From Verrucomicrobiaceae bacterium (GTDB lineage Bacteria; Verrucomicrobiota; Verrucomicrobiia; Verrucomicrobiales; Verrucomicrobiaceae): a stretch of DNA of 33,700 nucleotides. A program made the translations under genes and the position numbers. The stretch spans positions 1-33,700 of the forward strand of contig CANIZT010000008.1 in NCBI GenBank assembly GCA_947471905.1, written 5' to 3'. Shown here in pieces: positions 24,306 to 33,091 of this stretch. The notes below the pieces were generated by a model. That model did not search any database and was not told where the DNA came from. It worked only from the letters and a program-made list of their open reading frames with translations. Within the stretch, counting starts at the first letter, position 1. Every line of letters starts with the position of its first letter.

Positions 24306-25250
24306 ATGTCTTCATCAGGAGGTAAACTTTTCATCACCGGTCACCAAGGGTTAGTTGGACGCGCGCTCATGCGTCATTATGCCAATAAACCCGAATGGCA
24401 GATTATCACACGCTCGCGAGCAGAACTCGATTTGCGTGACCAGCAGGCCACGAATGCATTCTTTGCGGAGGAAAAGCCCGATCAGGTCATCCTCGCAGCT
24501 GCAACCGTAGGCGGTATTAAGGCCAGCTACACGCAACCCGTCGATTTTCTGCTGAACAACCTACAGATTCAAAATAGCGTCCTGTCTGCGTCTCACCGCT
24601 ACGACACCAAGAAAGCTCTCTTCCTCGGTAGCACCTGCATCTACCCCAAAGTTGCTGAAATTCCAATTCGTGAGGACAGCCTGCTCACCGGGCCGATGGA
24701 AGAAACAAACGCCCCTTATGGCGTCGCCAAAATCGCCGGGATTAAACTCTGCCAGGGTTACCGCCAGCAATTTGGGCGCGATTTTGTCTGCGGTATGCCC
24801 GCCAATCTTTACGGCCCATTCGACAACTTCGATCCCGAGCATTCACATGTCCTCCCATCACTAATCCGCCGCTTTCACGAGGCTAAACTACACAACAAGC
24901 CCACGGTCACACTCTGGGGAAGTGGCAATCCCACCCGCGAATTTCTTTTCGTCGATGACCTCGCCTCAGCCTGTGCCTTCCTGCTCGATAACTACAGCAG
25001 TGGCGACATCATCAACATTGGCACGGGTGTTGAAATCAGCATCAGTGACGCAGCTAACGCCATCCGCGAGATCGTTGGCTATCAGGGTGAGATATTATGG
25101 GACACCACCCAACCGGACGGCAATCCACGCCGCCTCCTCGACGTCAGTCGCATGAACCAGCTCGGTTGGACGGCGAAAACCGACTTCCGCCAAGGCGTCG
25201 CGGCGACCTATCAGTGGTTTCTCGACAATCGCGCCAGCGCCCGTGTCTGA
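24306..25250 (+). CDS. GDP-L-fucose synthase-like NAD(P)-dependent epimerase/reductase
   Basis: This 314-aa extended short-chain dehydrogenase resembles GDP-4-keto-6-deoxymannose epimerase/reductase (Fcl/WcaG), which makes GDP-L-fucose for surface glycans. The nucleotide-binding turn is TGHQGLVG near the N-terminus. The family signatures are AAATVGGIKASYTQPVDFL, LGSTCIYPK and the catalytic YGVAK (Tyr-x3-Lys). PANLYGPFDNFDPEHSHVLPSLIRRFHEA, also typical, is followed by the WGSGNPTREFLFVDDLA segment. The length is normal. The ATG at 24306 is preferred to a TTG at 24243 that falls just after the tRNA. It is followed by a sugar C-methyltransferase 38 bp downstream. The exact sugar is open, because close paralogues act on other NDP-sugars. 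Confidence 0.87.
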   Translation: MSSSGGKLFITGHQGLVGRALMRHYANKPEWQIITRSRAELDLRDQQATNAFFAEEKPDQVILAAATVGGIKASYTQPVDFLLNNLQIQNSVLSASHRYDTKKALFLGSTCIYPKVAEIPIREDSLLTGPMEETNAPYGVAKIAGIKLCQGYRQQFGRDFVCGMPANLYGPFDNFDPEHSHVLPSLIRRFHEAKLHNKPTVTLWGSGNPTREFLFVDDLASACAFLLDNYSSGDIINIGTGVEISISDAANAIREIVGYQGEILWDTTQPDGNPRRLLDVSRMNQLGWTAKTDFRQGVAATYQWFLDNRASARV

Positions 25251-25288
25251 ACCGCATGTGAACTCCGGCTGGACACGTCCTTGCATCA

Positions 25289-26587
25289 ATGCCATTTGAA
25301 CAAATGGCAATTCAAGCCTTCCGACCCGTCCTCATTACTCGTAATACCTGCCGCATCTGCGGTTCACGCAGCCTCACGCCCGTTGTTAGCCTTGGCGACC
25401 AGTTCATCGGTGGCGTTCTTGCCAGCGCTGATGGAAGTGCGCTTATCAAACGCAAAGTCCCGCTCGACCTCGTGCGCTGCGACCCTTCGATCGACGAAAA
25501 CGCCTGCGGCCTCGTGCAAATGCGTCACTCCGTGCCGCCGAAGGTGCTCTACCACCGCTACTACTACGAGTCGGGCATCAATCAGTCGATGATCGACAAC
25601 CTCACCGGCATCACCCAGCTCGTGGAGCAAACGGTCAGCCTCAAGGCCAAGGACATCGTGTTAGACATCGGTTGTAACGACGGCACGCTCCTCTACAGCT
25701 ATAAAACGCAGGGCCTGCGCCACATCGGCATCGACCCTTCTGACGTCGCCCTCAAAGCGCGCGCCAAAGGTTTTCAAGTTGTGAACGACTTCTTCAGCGC
25801 ACGCGCCTTCAAGAGCGTACACGCCACGGAAAAAGCCCGCGTCGTCACCAGTATCTCCATGTTCTACGATCTGGAGAACCCGCACGTCTTCGTGCAGGAC
25901 ATCGCTGACGTGCTTGCCACCGATGGCATCTGGATTCTGGAGCAGTCCTACCTGCCTGCGATGCTCGATATCAACAGCTTCGACACCATCTGCCACGAGC
26001 ACTTGGAATACTACTCGCTGTCCGTGCTGGAGCGCCTTTTTGGCGACCACGGCCTCGAAGTCATCGATGTGCATCTCAACGATGTGAACGGCGGCAGCTT
26101 CCGCCTCGTCGTCGCCAACGCCGGCCAGGTCAAACCTTCCGCAGAAGCCGCCGCACGCGTCCAAGACCTCCGCATTCGCGAATTCGAAATGGCGATCGAC
26201 AGCGACGCGCCTTACGCCGTCTTCCGCGACAACATCGAACGCATCCGCACCGACCTCACCGCTTTCCTTACTAAAGCGAAAGCCGAAGGCAAAGTCGTCC
26301 ACGGTTACGGTGCCTCCACCAAAGGCAGCACCACCTTGCAGTTCTGCAACGTCACGCCCGATCTCGTGCCCTTCATCGCTGACCGCAACCCCGTCAAATG
26401 GGGCAGCTACACCATCGGCACGCACATCAAGATCATCTCCGAAGACGAATCCCGCGCCGCCAAGCCCGACTACTATCTCGTGCTGCCCTGGCACTTCATG
26501 CCCGAGTTCCTCAAGCGTGAAACCGAATTCCTTGCCCGTGGCGGCAAATTCGTTGTTCCGATGCCTCAAGTTCACCTCGTCGGTTGA
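25289..26587 (+). CDS. Sugar C-methyltransferase (NovU/TylC3-type three-domain SAM methyltransferase)
   Basis: This 432-aa cytosolic methyltransferase probably puts a methyl branch on an NDP-keto-deoxysugar. It has the three-part layout of the family. First is an N-terminal zinc-binding domain with CRICG and the later Cys residues of VRCDPSIDENACGL (Methyltransf_13-like). Second is a central SAM domain with LDIGCNDGTLL and the HEHLEYYS element. Third is the C-terminal Methyltransf_14-like domain with GYGASTKGSTTLQF, DRNPVKWG and a VLPWHF segment near the end. ATG 25289 or 25304 are equally plausible starts. The position between a GDP-fucose-synthase-like gene and an ABC exporter supports a role in a branched or methylated surface sugar. 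Confidence 0.88.
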   Translation: MPFEQMAIQAFRPVLITRNTCRICGSRSLTPVVSLGDQFIGGVLASADGSALIKRKVPLDLVRCDPSIDENACGLVQMRHSVPPKVLYHRYYYESGINQSMIDNLTGITQLVEQTVSLKAKDIVLDIGCNDGTLLYSYKTQGLRHIGIDPSDVALKARAKGFQVVNDFFSARAFKSVHATEKARVVTSISMFYDLENPHVFVQDIADVLATDGIWILEQSYLPAMLDINSFDTICHEHLEYYSLSVLERLFGDHGLEVIDVHLNDVNGGSFRLVVANAGQVKPSAEAAARVQDLRIREFEMAIDSDAPYAVFRDNIERIRTDLTAFLTKAKAEGKVVHGYGASTKGSTTLQFCNVTPDLVPFIADRNPVKWGSYTIGTHIKIISEDESRAAKPDYYLVLPWHFMPEFLKRETEFLARGGKFVVPMPQVHLVG

Positions 26588-26622
26588 ATTGAAGCCCGCG
26601 CTTGCGCGTCTAGGTCACTCCC

Positions 26623-28371
26623 ATGGACGCCAAGCCCGAGCCAATGACCAATCGCGACGCATTGCGCCGCCTACTCGCCTTTGCACGCGGTCACTGGCGC
26701 ATAGCCTTGTGGCAGTTCGCTCTCGCTGTCGCTGGAACGTCACTCATCTTTGTCTTTCCCGGCGTCGTGCGCTGGTTCATGGACGAAATCATTCCGCAGA
26801 AGCGTGAAGACCTCATCTGGCAGGCCGGCGGTCTTGCCTTGCTCGCCTTCAGCCTGCGCGAAGGCCTGTTCTACTTCCGCACGCGTGTGAACTGCACCTT
26901 TGAGCAGCGCATGATCACTGACCTGCGCGGCCAGTTGCATCACAAGATTGAACTTCTGCCGTTGCGCTGGTTTGATCACCAAAGCACGGGCGACATCCTC
27001 ACCAAACTTGCCGACGACGTACCCGCCACACAGCGTGTCATCCTTGAAGGCATCGAGCAAGGCAGCACCGCCGTGCTGCAGATCATTGTCACGGCCATCG
27101 TCATGCTCGTGGCTGATGTGCAACTCGCGCTCATCGTGCTCGCCCCCACACCACTCATTGCCGCTGGCGGCTGGATTTACTCCCACTGGGTCTCTCCGCG
27201 TGCCACCGCCGCCCGCGAAGCCACCAGCACGCTGAACTCTACTTTGCACGATACCATCACCGGCATCCGGCAAATCAAAAGTTACACCGCCGAAGACGTG
27301 CGCCAGTCACGCTTCCTCGCCGCAAGCAACTCACTCAAAGACAAACAAACCCGCCTCATGGCCGCCTGGGCCTTCTATTCGCCTTCCATGACGCTGTTGG
27401 GCAACGCAGGCCTCGTTCTACTGCTCATGGCCGGCTCCTGGTGGTGTGTGCAGGGCAGCATGACATCTGGTCAGTTGATGGAGTTCTTGCTCCTCGTCGG
27501 TTTTCTCTACGAACCCATCGCCCGGCTCCACGGCGTCAACCAAACCCTCCTCAACGGTCTTTCTGCCGCCAAGCGTGTCTTCGCAATCCTCGATAATGAA
27601 ACCGAGGAAGACCTCGATTCTGGGCAAACTCCTCAGAACATTCGCTGCGACATCGAATTTCGCGATATTTGCTTCGCTTACCGTGCAGACAAGCCAGTGC
27701 TCCAAGAAATTAATCTTCGTGCAGGCTGCCAGCAGACCATCGCCATCGTCGGCAGTACCGGTTCCGGCAAAAGCACGCTCTTCCAGCTCCTCACTCGCTT
27801 CTACGATCCACAAAGCGGCACCATCACGCTCGATGGCATCCCATTGCAGAACCTCAGCAAACGCTTCCTGCGCCAATCGTTCGCCTATGTCACTCAAGAG
27901 GCCTTCCTCTTTGCAGGAACAGTGCGCGAAAACCTTCTCATCGGCCAACCCACCGCCACGGATGAACAACTCTGGAGTGCACTGCGTGACGCCTGCGCCG
28001 AAGACTTCATTCGCCGCATACCTGAAGGCCTCGACTCCGAAGTCGGCGAACGCGGCGTTCTCTTGAGCGGCGGAGAGCGCCAGCGCCTCGCCCTCGCACG
28101 CGCTTTCCTCAAAAACGCTCCTATCTTGCTACTCGATGAGGCCACTTCCGCCGTCGATGTAAAATCTGAGCATCTCATTCAGGAGGCCCTCACCAAACTA
28201 CGCTCCAACCGCACCGCCATCGTCATCGCCCACCGCCTCAGCACCATTATTGAAGCCGACGTCATTTACGTCTTGCACCAAGGCAGCATTCTTGCCCACG
28301 GCACCCACGCTGAACTCCTCCAATCCTCCGGCTATTACCGAGAGATGGCCGCTCTGGCCTTCGAGAAATAG
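26623..28371 (+). CDS. ABC exporter, MsbA-like, membrane and ATPase domains fused
   Basis: This 582-aa half-transporter works as a homodimer in the cytoplasmic membrane. It belongs to the group that exports lipids, lipid-linked glycans or peptides. Residues 1-320 form the six-helix type IV exporter domain. The ATPase domain has Walker A GSTGSGKST (377-385), signature LSGGERQ (482-488), Walker B ILLLDE (501-506) and the switch His in AHRLST (H537). All catalytic residues are present. The gene is 35 bp after the C-methyltransferase, so export of a glycolipid is likely but unproven. It is convergent with the acyl-ACP synthetase gene, with only 10 bp between the stops. Confidence 0.92.
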   Translation: MDAKPEPMTNRDALRRLLAFARGHWRIALWQFALAVAGTSLIFVFPGVVRWFMDEIIPQKREDLIWQAGGLALLAFSLREGLFYFRTRVNCTFEQRMITDLRGQLHHKIELLPLRWFDHQSTGDILTKLADDVPATQRVILEGIEQGSTAVLQIIVTAIVMLVADVQLALIVLAPTPLIAAGGWIYSHWVSPRATAAREATSTLNSTLHDTITGIRQIKSYTAEDVRQSRFLAASNSLKDKQTRLMAAWAFYSPSMTLLGNAGLVLLLMAGSWWCVQGSMTSGQLMEFLLLVGFLYEPIARLHGVNQTLLNGLSAAKRVFAILDNETEEDLDSGQTPQNIRCDIEFRDICFAYRADKPVLQEINLRAGCQQTIAIVGSTGSGKSTLFQLLTRFYDPQSGTITLDGIPLQNLSKRFLRQSFAYVTQEAFLFAGTVRENLLIGQPTATDEQLWSALRDACAEDFIRRIPEGLDSEVGERGVLLSGGERQRLALARAFLKNAPILLLDEATSAVDVKSEHLIQEALTKLRSNRTAIVIAHRLSTIIEADVIYVLHQGSILAHGTHAELLQSSGYYREMAALAFEK

Positions 28372-28381
28372 CTCAGGCAGA

Positions 28382-30568
28382 TCACATCCCCGCCTTGGCG
28401 ATTTTCTCGCAGCTTTGCACATCGAGTTTACCTGAGGCGAGAACCGGGATGTCACTAACACGGATCATCTTTTTCGGAATCCAGAGAGGCGGCATGCCTT
28501 TATCAAGCAGGCGATAGCGTAAATCGAGTATCTCTTGATGCTCAGGGCCACCGGGAATGCTGGTGAGAAGGATCAAGGCCTCGCCACGTTCCACATCGGG
28601 GACACCGACGACAGCAATCTTGCGCACGGTTTCGTTTTCGAGGCCCATGGCTTTCACGAGAGATTCTTCCACGGTTTCATGAGGCACCATCTCGCCAGCG
28701 ATCTTGGAGAAGCGGCTGAGACGACCTTCGATGTAAAGGAAGCCGTCGAGATCGAGACGGCCGATGTCACCGGTGCGGAACCAACCATCTTGCAGCACAT
28801 CGGCGGTGCGTTTGGGATCATTGAGGTAACCTTCAAAGACATTCGGCCCCTTGAACCAAATCATGCCGCTCTGATGAATCGGCACTGGCTTGCCGGTGTC
28901 AGGATGCGTAATGCGCAGCGCCATGCCAGGCACGACATGACCAACGGACCCCTGACGGTGGCTCGGCAGCCAAACATAGCCTTTCTCCGGGTCACCGAGT
29001 GGTTCGGGATCAGGTAGGTTCAAATTGGACGCAGGCGATGTTTCAGTGAGGCCATAACCTTCGAGCACACGTTTGCCAAAGCGGGTTTCAAACGCATCCG
29101 CCACAGTACGCGGCAGTTTTTCTGCACCCGTTACGCAGAGCTTGATGGAAGCCAGCGCTTCGCGATTGACTCCGCGCAAATAACTCCGCAGGAAGGTCGG
29201 CGTGGCGATCATCAGGGTGACGCTATACTTTTGTATCAACTCAGCGAGCTTCTTCACCTCCAAAGGTGTGGGATAAGTGACCAGATGCAGGCCGTAGATG
29301 ATGGGAAACCATAATGTCACCGTGCAGCCGAAGCTGTGAAACAGTGGCAGACTGCCTAGAATGCTGTCGTTACTCTGCATGCCAAGGCGGCTACCAAACT
29401 GCATGACGTTGGCGATCAAATTGCGATGTGAGAGCACCACGCCCTTCGGCTCGCCCGAACTGCCACTGGTGAAGAGCAACAATGCTTCTTTGTTGCCGCC
29501 TTTTTTCGCAATCCCAAGCAGCGCAGCCAGCGCAGCAGATGGCAACAGCTTGCTAAGCATGAGCCACTTCGCGATGGCGAATTTCATCTTCGGCAGGATG
29601 CGCTCGATCAACACGAGTTGTTTACTCGGCGGCCATGGAAAGCTCTGCATCTTGCGCACGAAAATATCGGCGGTGAGGAAGCGGTCGATCTGACCTTGGC
29701 GGATGGCGCTGTCTATAGCAGCACGTCCGGCGGTGAAGTTGAGGTTCACTGGGATTTTTCCGGCCAGGACGACGGCCACGTTGCAAATCAGACCGCCAAT
29801 ACCGGGCGGCAGAATGATACCGACACGCGGCTTGCTCGTCGCACTGCGCACGACTCGTGAGAGGGCTAGCGCGGTGGCAAAAATCTTGTCGAAACGCAGA
29901 ATTTTATCATCCTTGCCATCGACGACACTGTTGCGAGTGCCGAATTTTTTAAAACCTTGAATCAGCGCGTAGCCAAGGCTGAGTTCCAGCGCAGGAGCTT
30001 CGCTGATGCTCTGCTCGGACAATAGCAACAGCACCTCTTGGTAGGTGGCAAGATTGAGCTCCGGGCCTTGCAGGAGTTTGCCGAAGTTAAAGATCGTTTC
30101 GGCGTCGGTGTAACGTCGCTCCGTCGGTAGTGCAGTGTCCTGACGGCGGTGCACATAAAGTGGCAGCACTGGCACCTCAGCCTTCAGCAGGAATTCGAGC
30201 TTTGCGCCTGGCACCGTGGTCATGGGTGACGTCATCGTTGCCGCCTCGGCGGGCAGATAAATGATCACGGCACCACTTTTTGCAGCATCCTTCATGGCAC
30301 CTTGGTAAGCAGACAGTTCCGTCTCGCCTGGCGTAAACTCCATCGCATGCACGCTTTCACGCTCCAGATGCGCCCGTAGGAGTGGATGCAGCGCCGCACC
30401 TTTTCTGACTAGATAAATGATCTCAATCGCACCCAGCACAAGCTCCAGTCGCAACAGATCAAAATATCCTAGCTGGCTGGGCAGGATCATGAAGCCCCCA
30501 CCTGAGGGCAGGTTCTCCTTGTTCAGAATAGTGAGATCTTTGAGAGTGACGGGCTTTTCAGAGGCCAT
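28382..30568 (-). CDS. Aas-like acyl-ACP/acyl-CoA synthetase with degenerate N-terminal acyltransferase domain
   Basis: This 728-aa protein has the two-part layout of E. coli Aas (719 aa), which re-acylates lysophospholipid. The C-terminal adenylate-forming domain is intact: FTSGSSGEPKG (366-376), YGLTETSP (505-512), GWFRTGD (595-601) and the late Lys of ASGKLD (K714). It should activate a fatty acid. The N-terminal PlsC-like domain (about 20-190) is abnormal. The HX4D catalytic motif reads SQLGYFD, with Gln in place of His at 32 and Asp at 37 kept. The FPEGTRS motif is replaced by LPAEAATMT. ATG 30568 (MASEKPVTLKDL) is preferred over several in-frame starts upstream in repeat-rich DNA. It is probably an acyl-ACP synthetase with a non-catalytic acyltransferase-fold domain. 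Confidence 0.85.
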   Translation of the reverse strand: MASEKPVTLKDLTILNKENLPSGGGFMILPSQLGYFDLLRLELVLGAIEIIYLVRKGAALHPLLRAHLERESVHAMEFTPGETELSAYQGAMKDAAKSGAVIIYLPAEAATMTSPMTTVPGAKLEFLLKAEVPVLPLYVHRRQDTALPTERRYTDAETIFNFGKLLQGPELNLATYQEVLLLLSEQSISEAPALELSLGYALIQGFKKFGTRNSVVDGKDDKILRFDKIFATALALSRVVRSATSKPRVGIILPPGIGGLICNVAVVLAGKIPVNLNFTAGRAAIDSAIRQGQIDRFLTADIFVRKMQSFPWPPSKQLVLIERILPKMKFAIAKWLMLSKLLPSAALAALLGIAKKGGNKEALLLFTSGSSGEPKGVVLSHRNLIANVMQFGSRLGMQSNDSILGSLPLFHSFGCTVTLWFPIIYGLHLVTYPTPLEVKKLAELIQKYSVTLMIATPTFLRSYLRGVNREALASIKLCVTGAEKLPRTVADAFETRFGKRVLEGYGLTETSPASNLNLPDPEPLGDPEKGYVWLPSHRQGSVGHVVPGMALRITHPDTGKPVPIHQSGMIWFKGPNVFEGYLNDPKRTADVLQDGWFRTGDIGRLDLDGFLYIEGRLSRFSKIAGEMVPHETVEESLVKAMGLENETVRKIAVVGVPDVERGEALILLTSIPGGPEHQEILDLRYRLLDKGMPPLWIPKKMIRVSDIPVLASGKLDVQSCEKIAKAGM

Positions 30569-30657
30569 GGGAGGAAGCGCGGAATGCAGACTGCTAATTA
30601 AGCGGGGAGCACCTCGCATGCCAGCGGGAAAAGGACCAGTAGGGCGAGTTGACGATA

Positions 30658-30755
30658 GTTTGCAGTTGTTGACCGTGGTTGACCGTGGTTGAAGTCTGCA
30701 AACCATGGTCATCGCTCGCGCAGCGAGCCTTCAGCCACCGTCAACCACTGTAAAC
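30658..30755. repeat. 98-bp inverted-repeat element with internal hairpin, between divergent genes
   Basis: The outer arms GTTTGCAGTTGTTGACCGTGG (30658-30678) and the complement of 30735-30755 match at 18 of 21 positions. Inside are a 10-bp direct repeat (GTTGACCGTG at 30668 and 30678), a perfect GTTTGCAG/CTGCAAAC pair (30658-30665 with 30696-30703), and a hairpin GCTCGC-GCA-GCGAGC (30714-30728). It ends 7 bp before the ATG of the rRNA methyltransferase gene and occupies the space where both divergent promoters or leaders should lie. It could be a MITE/REP-type element or a leader structure. Confidence 0.5.
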
Positions 30756-30762
30756 TTCCTTC

Positions 30763-32013
30763 ATGCCCTCTGCCCCGCGTTATCCCCGTCGCGAATCCCC
30801 CGCCCCAATCACCACGCCGCCTCCGGATAGTGAGACGTGGCTCCATCCTTGGGCGCAGATGAAGTATTTTTCGTTCAATCCGGCCGTTTATCCCAATATG
30901 ATCCGTGCCGTCTCCCCAGACGCTGGTCCCGGTGACTTGGTAAATGTCTATGACAAAGAAGGTCAGCTATTCGGCAGCGGTTTCTTCAACCCCAAGGCCC
31001 ATGTGCCCCTGCGTGTCATCCAGCATGGCGAGAATGTGCTCACCGAGGACGCGCTCGATGCCCGTCTCGATGCCGCACTTGATCTGCGCCTCAAAACGCT
31101 GCACCTCAATGAAACCAGCGAGGCTTGGCGCGCAGTACATTCAGACGGCGACGGCCTCAGTGGCCTTGTCGTGGATCGTTACGCGGATGTGCTCTCCATT
31201 GAAGTCACCACGCTCGGTATCTGGCGTCGGTTGCGCCGCTGGTTGCCGAAGCTGCATGCCACGCTCGGCACCACGCAGCACCTCATCGAGGTCGATGCAG
31301 ACATCGCCCGCATCGAAAACATGCGCTGGGCCGACGTGCCCGAAGCCGACGATCCAGCGCCACGCGGCGTGCGCGTGCGCGAAAACAACGTGCGCTATCA
31401 GGTTAGCTTCGAGGACGGCCACAAAACCGGCTTCTTCTGTGACCAGCGTGACAACCGTCTCAAATTCGCCCACCTCGCCAAAGGCCGTCGCGTGCTCGAC
31501 CTCTGCAGTTACACTGGCGGCTTTGCACTCAGTGCCAAGGTTCTCGGCGGTTGCGAAGACGTCACCGGCGTCGATCTCGATGAAAAAGCCATCGCCCAAG
31601 CAAAAAAGAACGCCGACTTAAACCAAACCCGCATAGACTGGGTCCACGCTGACACCTTCACTTGGGGGCGCCAGATGCAGCAAAACGGCGCGCAATGGGA
31701 CGCCATCGTGCTTGATCCGCCGAAACTCATCTTCTCACGCGATCCTGAGGAAAGTCAGCTCGGCCGCAACAAATACTACGATATGAATGCCGTTGCCCTC
31801 GGCCTGCTCAAGCGCGGCGGCCTTTTCGTCACCTGCTCCTGCTCAGGATTGCTCGATGTCGCCGAGTTTGAAGAGATCGTCATGCGCGCCGCTCATCGCA
31901 ACAAACGCCGCCTCCAAATCATCGACCGCACCGGCGCCGGAGCCGATCATCCAGTTATGTCCAACTGCCCCGAAGGCCGCTACCTCAAGGTCCTCTGGTG
32001 CCTAGCCTGGTAA
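30763..32013 (+). CDS. rlmI: RlmI-type 23S rRNA (cytosine-C5)-methyltransferase
   Basis: This 416-aa class I SAM methyltransferase is of the RlmI/RlmCD-like COG1092 family, which methylates C1962 of 23S rRNA in E. coli. An N-terminal PUA-like region follows a roughly 30-residue Pro-rich extension. The family block GHKTGFFCDQRDNR lies at about 219-232. SAM motif I LDLCSYTGGFAL lies at 245-256, the acidic VDLDEKA at about 270, and the DPPKL substrate motif at 318-322. The catalytic Cys is in TCSCSG (C358 or C360). The match to RlmI is good, though orthology to a sister enzyme of the same COG cannot be excluded. The start just after an inverted-repeat element is unusual; a later ATG (residue 33, MKYFSF) would remove the Pro-rich leader. 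Confidence 0.85.
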   Translation: MPSAPRYPRRESPAPITTPPPDSETWLHPWAQMKYFSFNPAVYPNMIRAVSPDAGPGDLVNVYDKEGQLFGSGFFNPKAHVPLRVIQHGENVLTEDALDARLDAALDLRLKTLHLNETSEAWRAVHSDGDGLSGLVVDRYADVLSIEVTTLGIWRRLRRWLPKLHATLGTTQHLIEVDADIARIENMRWADVPEADDPAPRGVRVRENNVRYQVSFEDGHKTGFFCDQRDNRLKFAHLAKGRRVLDLCSYTGGFALSAKVLGGCEDVTGVDLDEKAIAQAKKNADLNQTRIDWVHADTFTWGRQMQQNGAQWDAIVLDPPKLIFSRDPEESQLGRNKYYDMNAVALGLLKRGGLFVTCSCSGLLDVAEFEEIVMRAAHRNKRRLQIIDRTGAGADHPVMSNCPEGRYLKVLWCLAW

Positions 32014-32073
32014 ATACCCCCAATCATCCGAAATGCGCGGGACACTTTTTTCGCACTAAGAGGCCACCCGAAC

Positions 32074-33039
32074 TCAAGGAAACGCCTTTTCCAACGCTGA
32101 AACGTTGGCCTGCATCACGGCCATGAAGTCGCCACTTTCCGGCACATTGCCGCAGGGATCAAAAACGACACTCTGCAAGCCGAGGGCCGCGAGTTTCTCC
32201 ACGTTTTCCTTGGTGGGCTCGCCCTCCCAGATCATCCAACGGGCACGATGCCCGGCGAGGACGCCATTGAGGTCGGCGAGGTGCTTGTCATCGAGCACGG
32301 TGTCGGGTTCCCAAAGCACAGATTGCAAGTTCATGCCATAACGACGGGCGAGGTAATGATAAACCGGATGGGAGGCGACGAGCGGCTGATTCACTAGGCG
32401 ACGACTGACTGTACTCATGCGCTCATCCAGCGCATCGAACTCGTCTTTGAGTGCGTCGGTATTCTTCTCCATCGCATCCTTGGCAGCGGGGACGAGCTTG
32501 ACCAATGCTTCGCTGACCGCACGCACTTGGAGTATGGCTTGTTTGAAATCAATCCAAGTGGTGAAAGCGGTGCCATTGTGACTGTGCTCACCGCCCGGGC
32601 CATGGCTGTGGGTGGTGGCGTCTCGAACTTCAATGAAGTTGTTGGCAAAGGCGCTGGCGGTATCAACAACCTTCGATTCGGGCAGCGTGACCTTATCCGC
32701 CCACTTCGAGTAGGTGGCACCGTTCATGAGGATGAGGTCAGCACCTTGAAAGGCGCTAATAGCGGCCGCGTCTGGCTGCCAGAAGGCGGGATCTTCATCC
32801 TTCGGTGCTAGGAAGCGCACATCTACGGCATCACCCGCAATTCGCTGCGCGAAGTATTGCAGCGGGTAGTTGGCGACGAGCACCTGTGGCTTGGAGGACT
32901 TCGTAGGAGCTGGGGCCGGTACGGGTTCAGCCGCTTTCTCCACAGGGGGCGCTGCCGCTTTTTCAGCAGGGGCTTCAGCCGAGGGCTTGCAAGCCGCGAG
33001 AACAATGACTAGGCAGGAAAGTAAGGTGCGTGATTTCAT
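32074..33039 (-). CDS. Metal ABC transporter substrate-binding lipoprotein (ZnuA/cluster A-I-like variant)
   Basis: This 321-aa lipoprotein binds a transition metal, probably Zn or Mn, outside the membrane. The lipobox is VLAAC near residue 17, followed by a Lys/Pro/Ala-rich tether to about 45. The domain opens VLVANYPLQYFAQRIAGD. The metal site is atypical. The usual PHxxEPT motif reads DPAFWQPD, so the first His ligand is missing, while SHPVYHYLARRYG keeps the C-lobe His. A His-rich loop (THSHGPGGEHSH) is present, as in ZnuA. ATG 33039 gives the best lipoprotein signal. The ATPase and permease genes are not in the window. The gene follows mutY after 52 bp in the same direction. Confidence 0.85.
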   Translation of the reverse strand: MKSRTLLSCLVIVLAACKPSAEAPAEKAAAPPVEKAAEPVPAPAPTKSSKPQVLVANYPLQYFAQRIAGDAVDVRFLAPKDEDPAFWQPDAAAISAFQGADLILMNGATYSKWADKVTLPESKVVDTASAFANNFIEVRDATTHSHGPGGEHSHNGTAFTTWIDFKQAILQVRAVSEALVKLVPAAKDAMEKNTDALKDEFDALDERMSTVSRRLVNQPLVASHPVYHYLARRYGMNLQSVLWEPDTVLDDKHLADLNGVLAGHRARWMIWEGEPTKENVEKLAALGLQSVVFDPCGNVPESGDFMAVMQANVSALEKAFP

Positions 33040-33091
33040 GAGATGTTTTAGCACCTGTTAGGGCATGGCCCGTCAATCGCAAATGGTCAAT

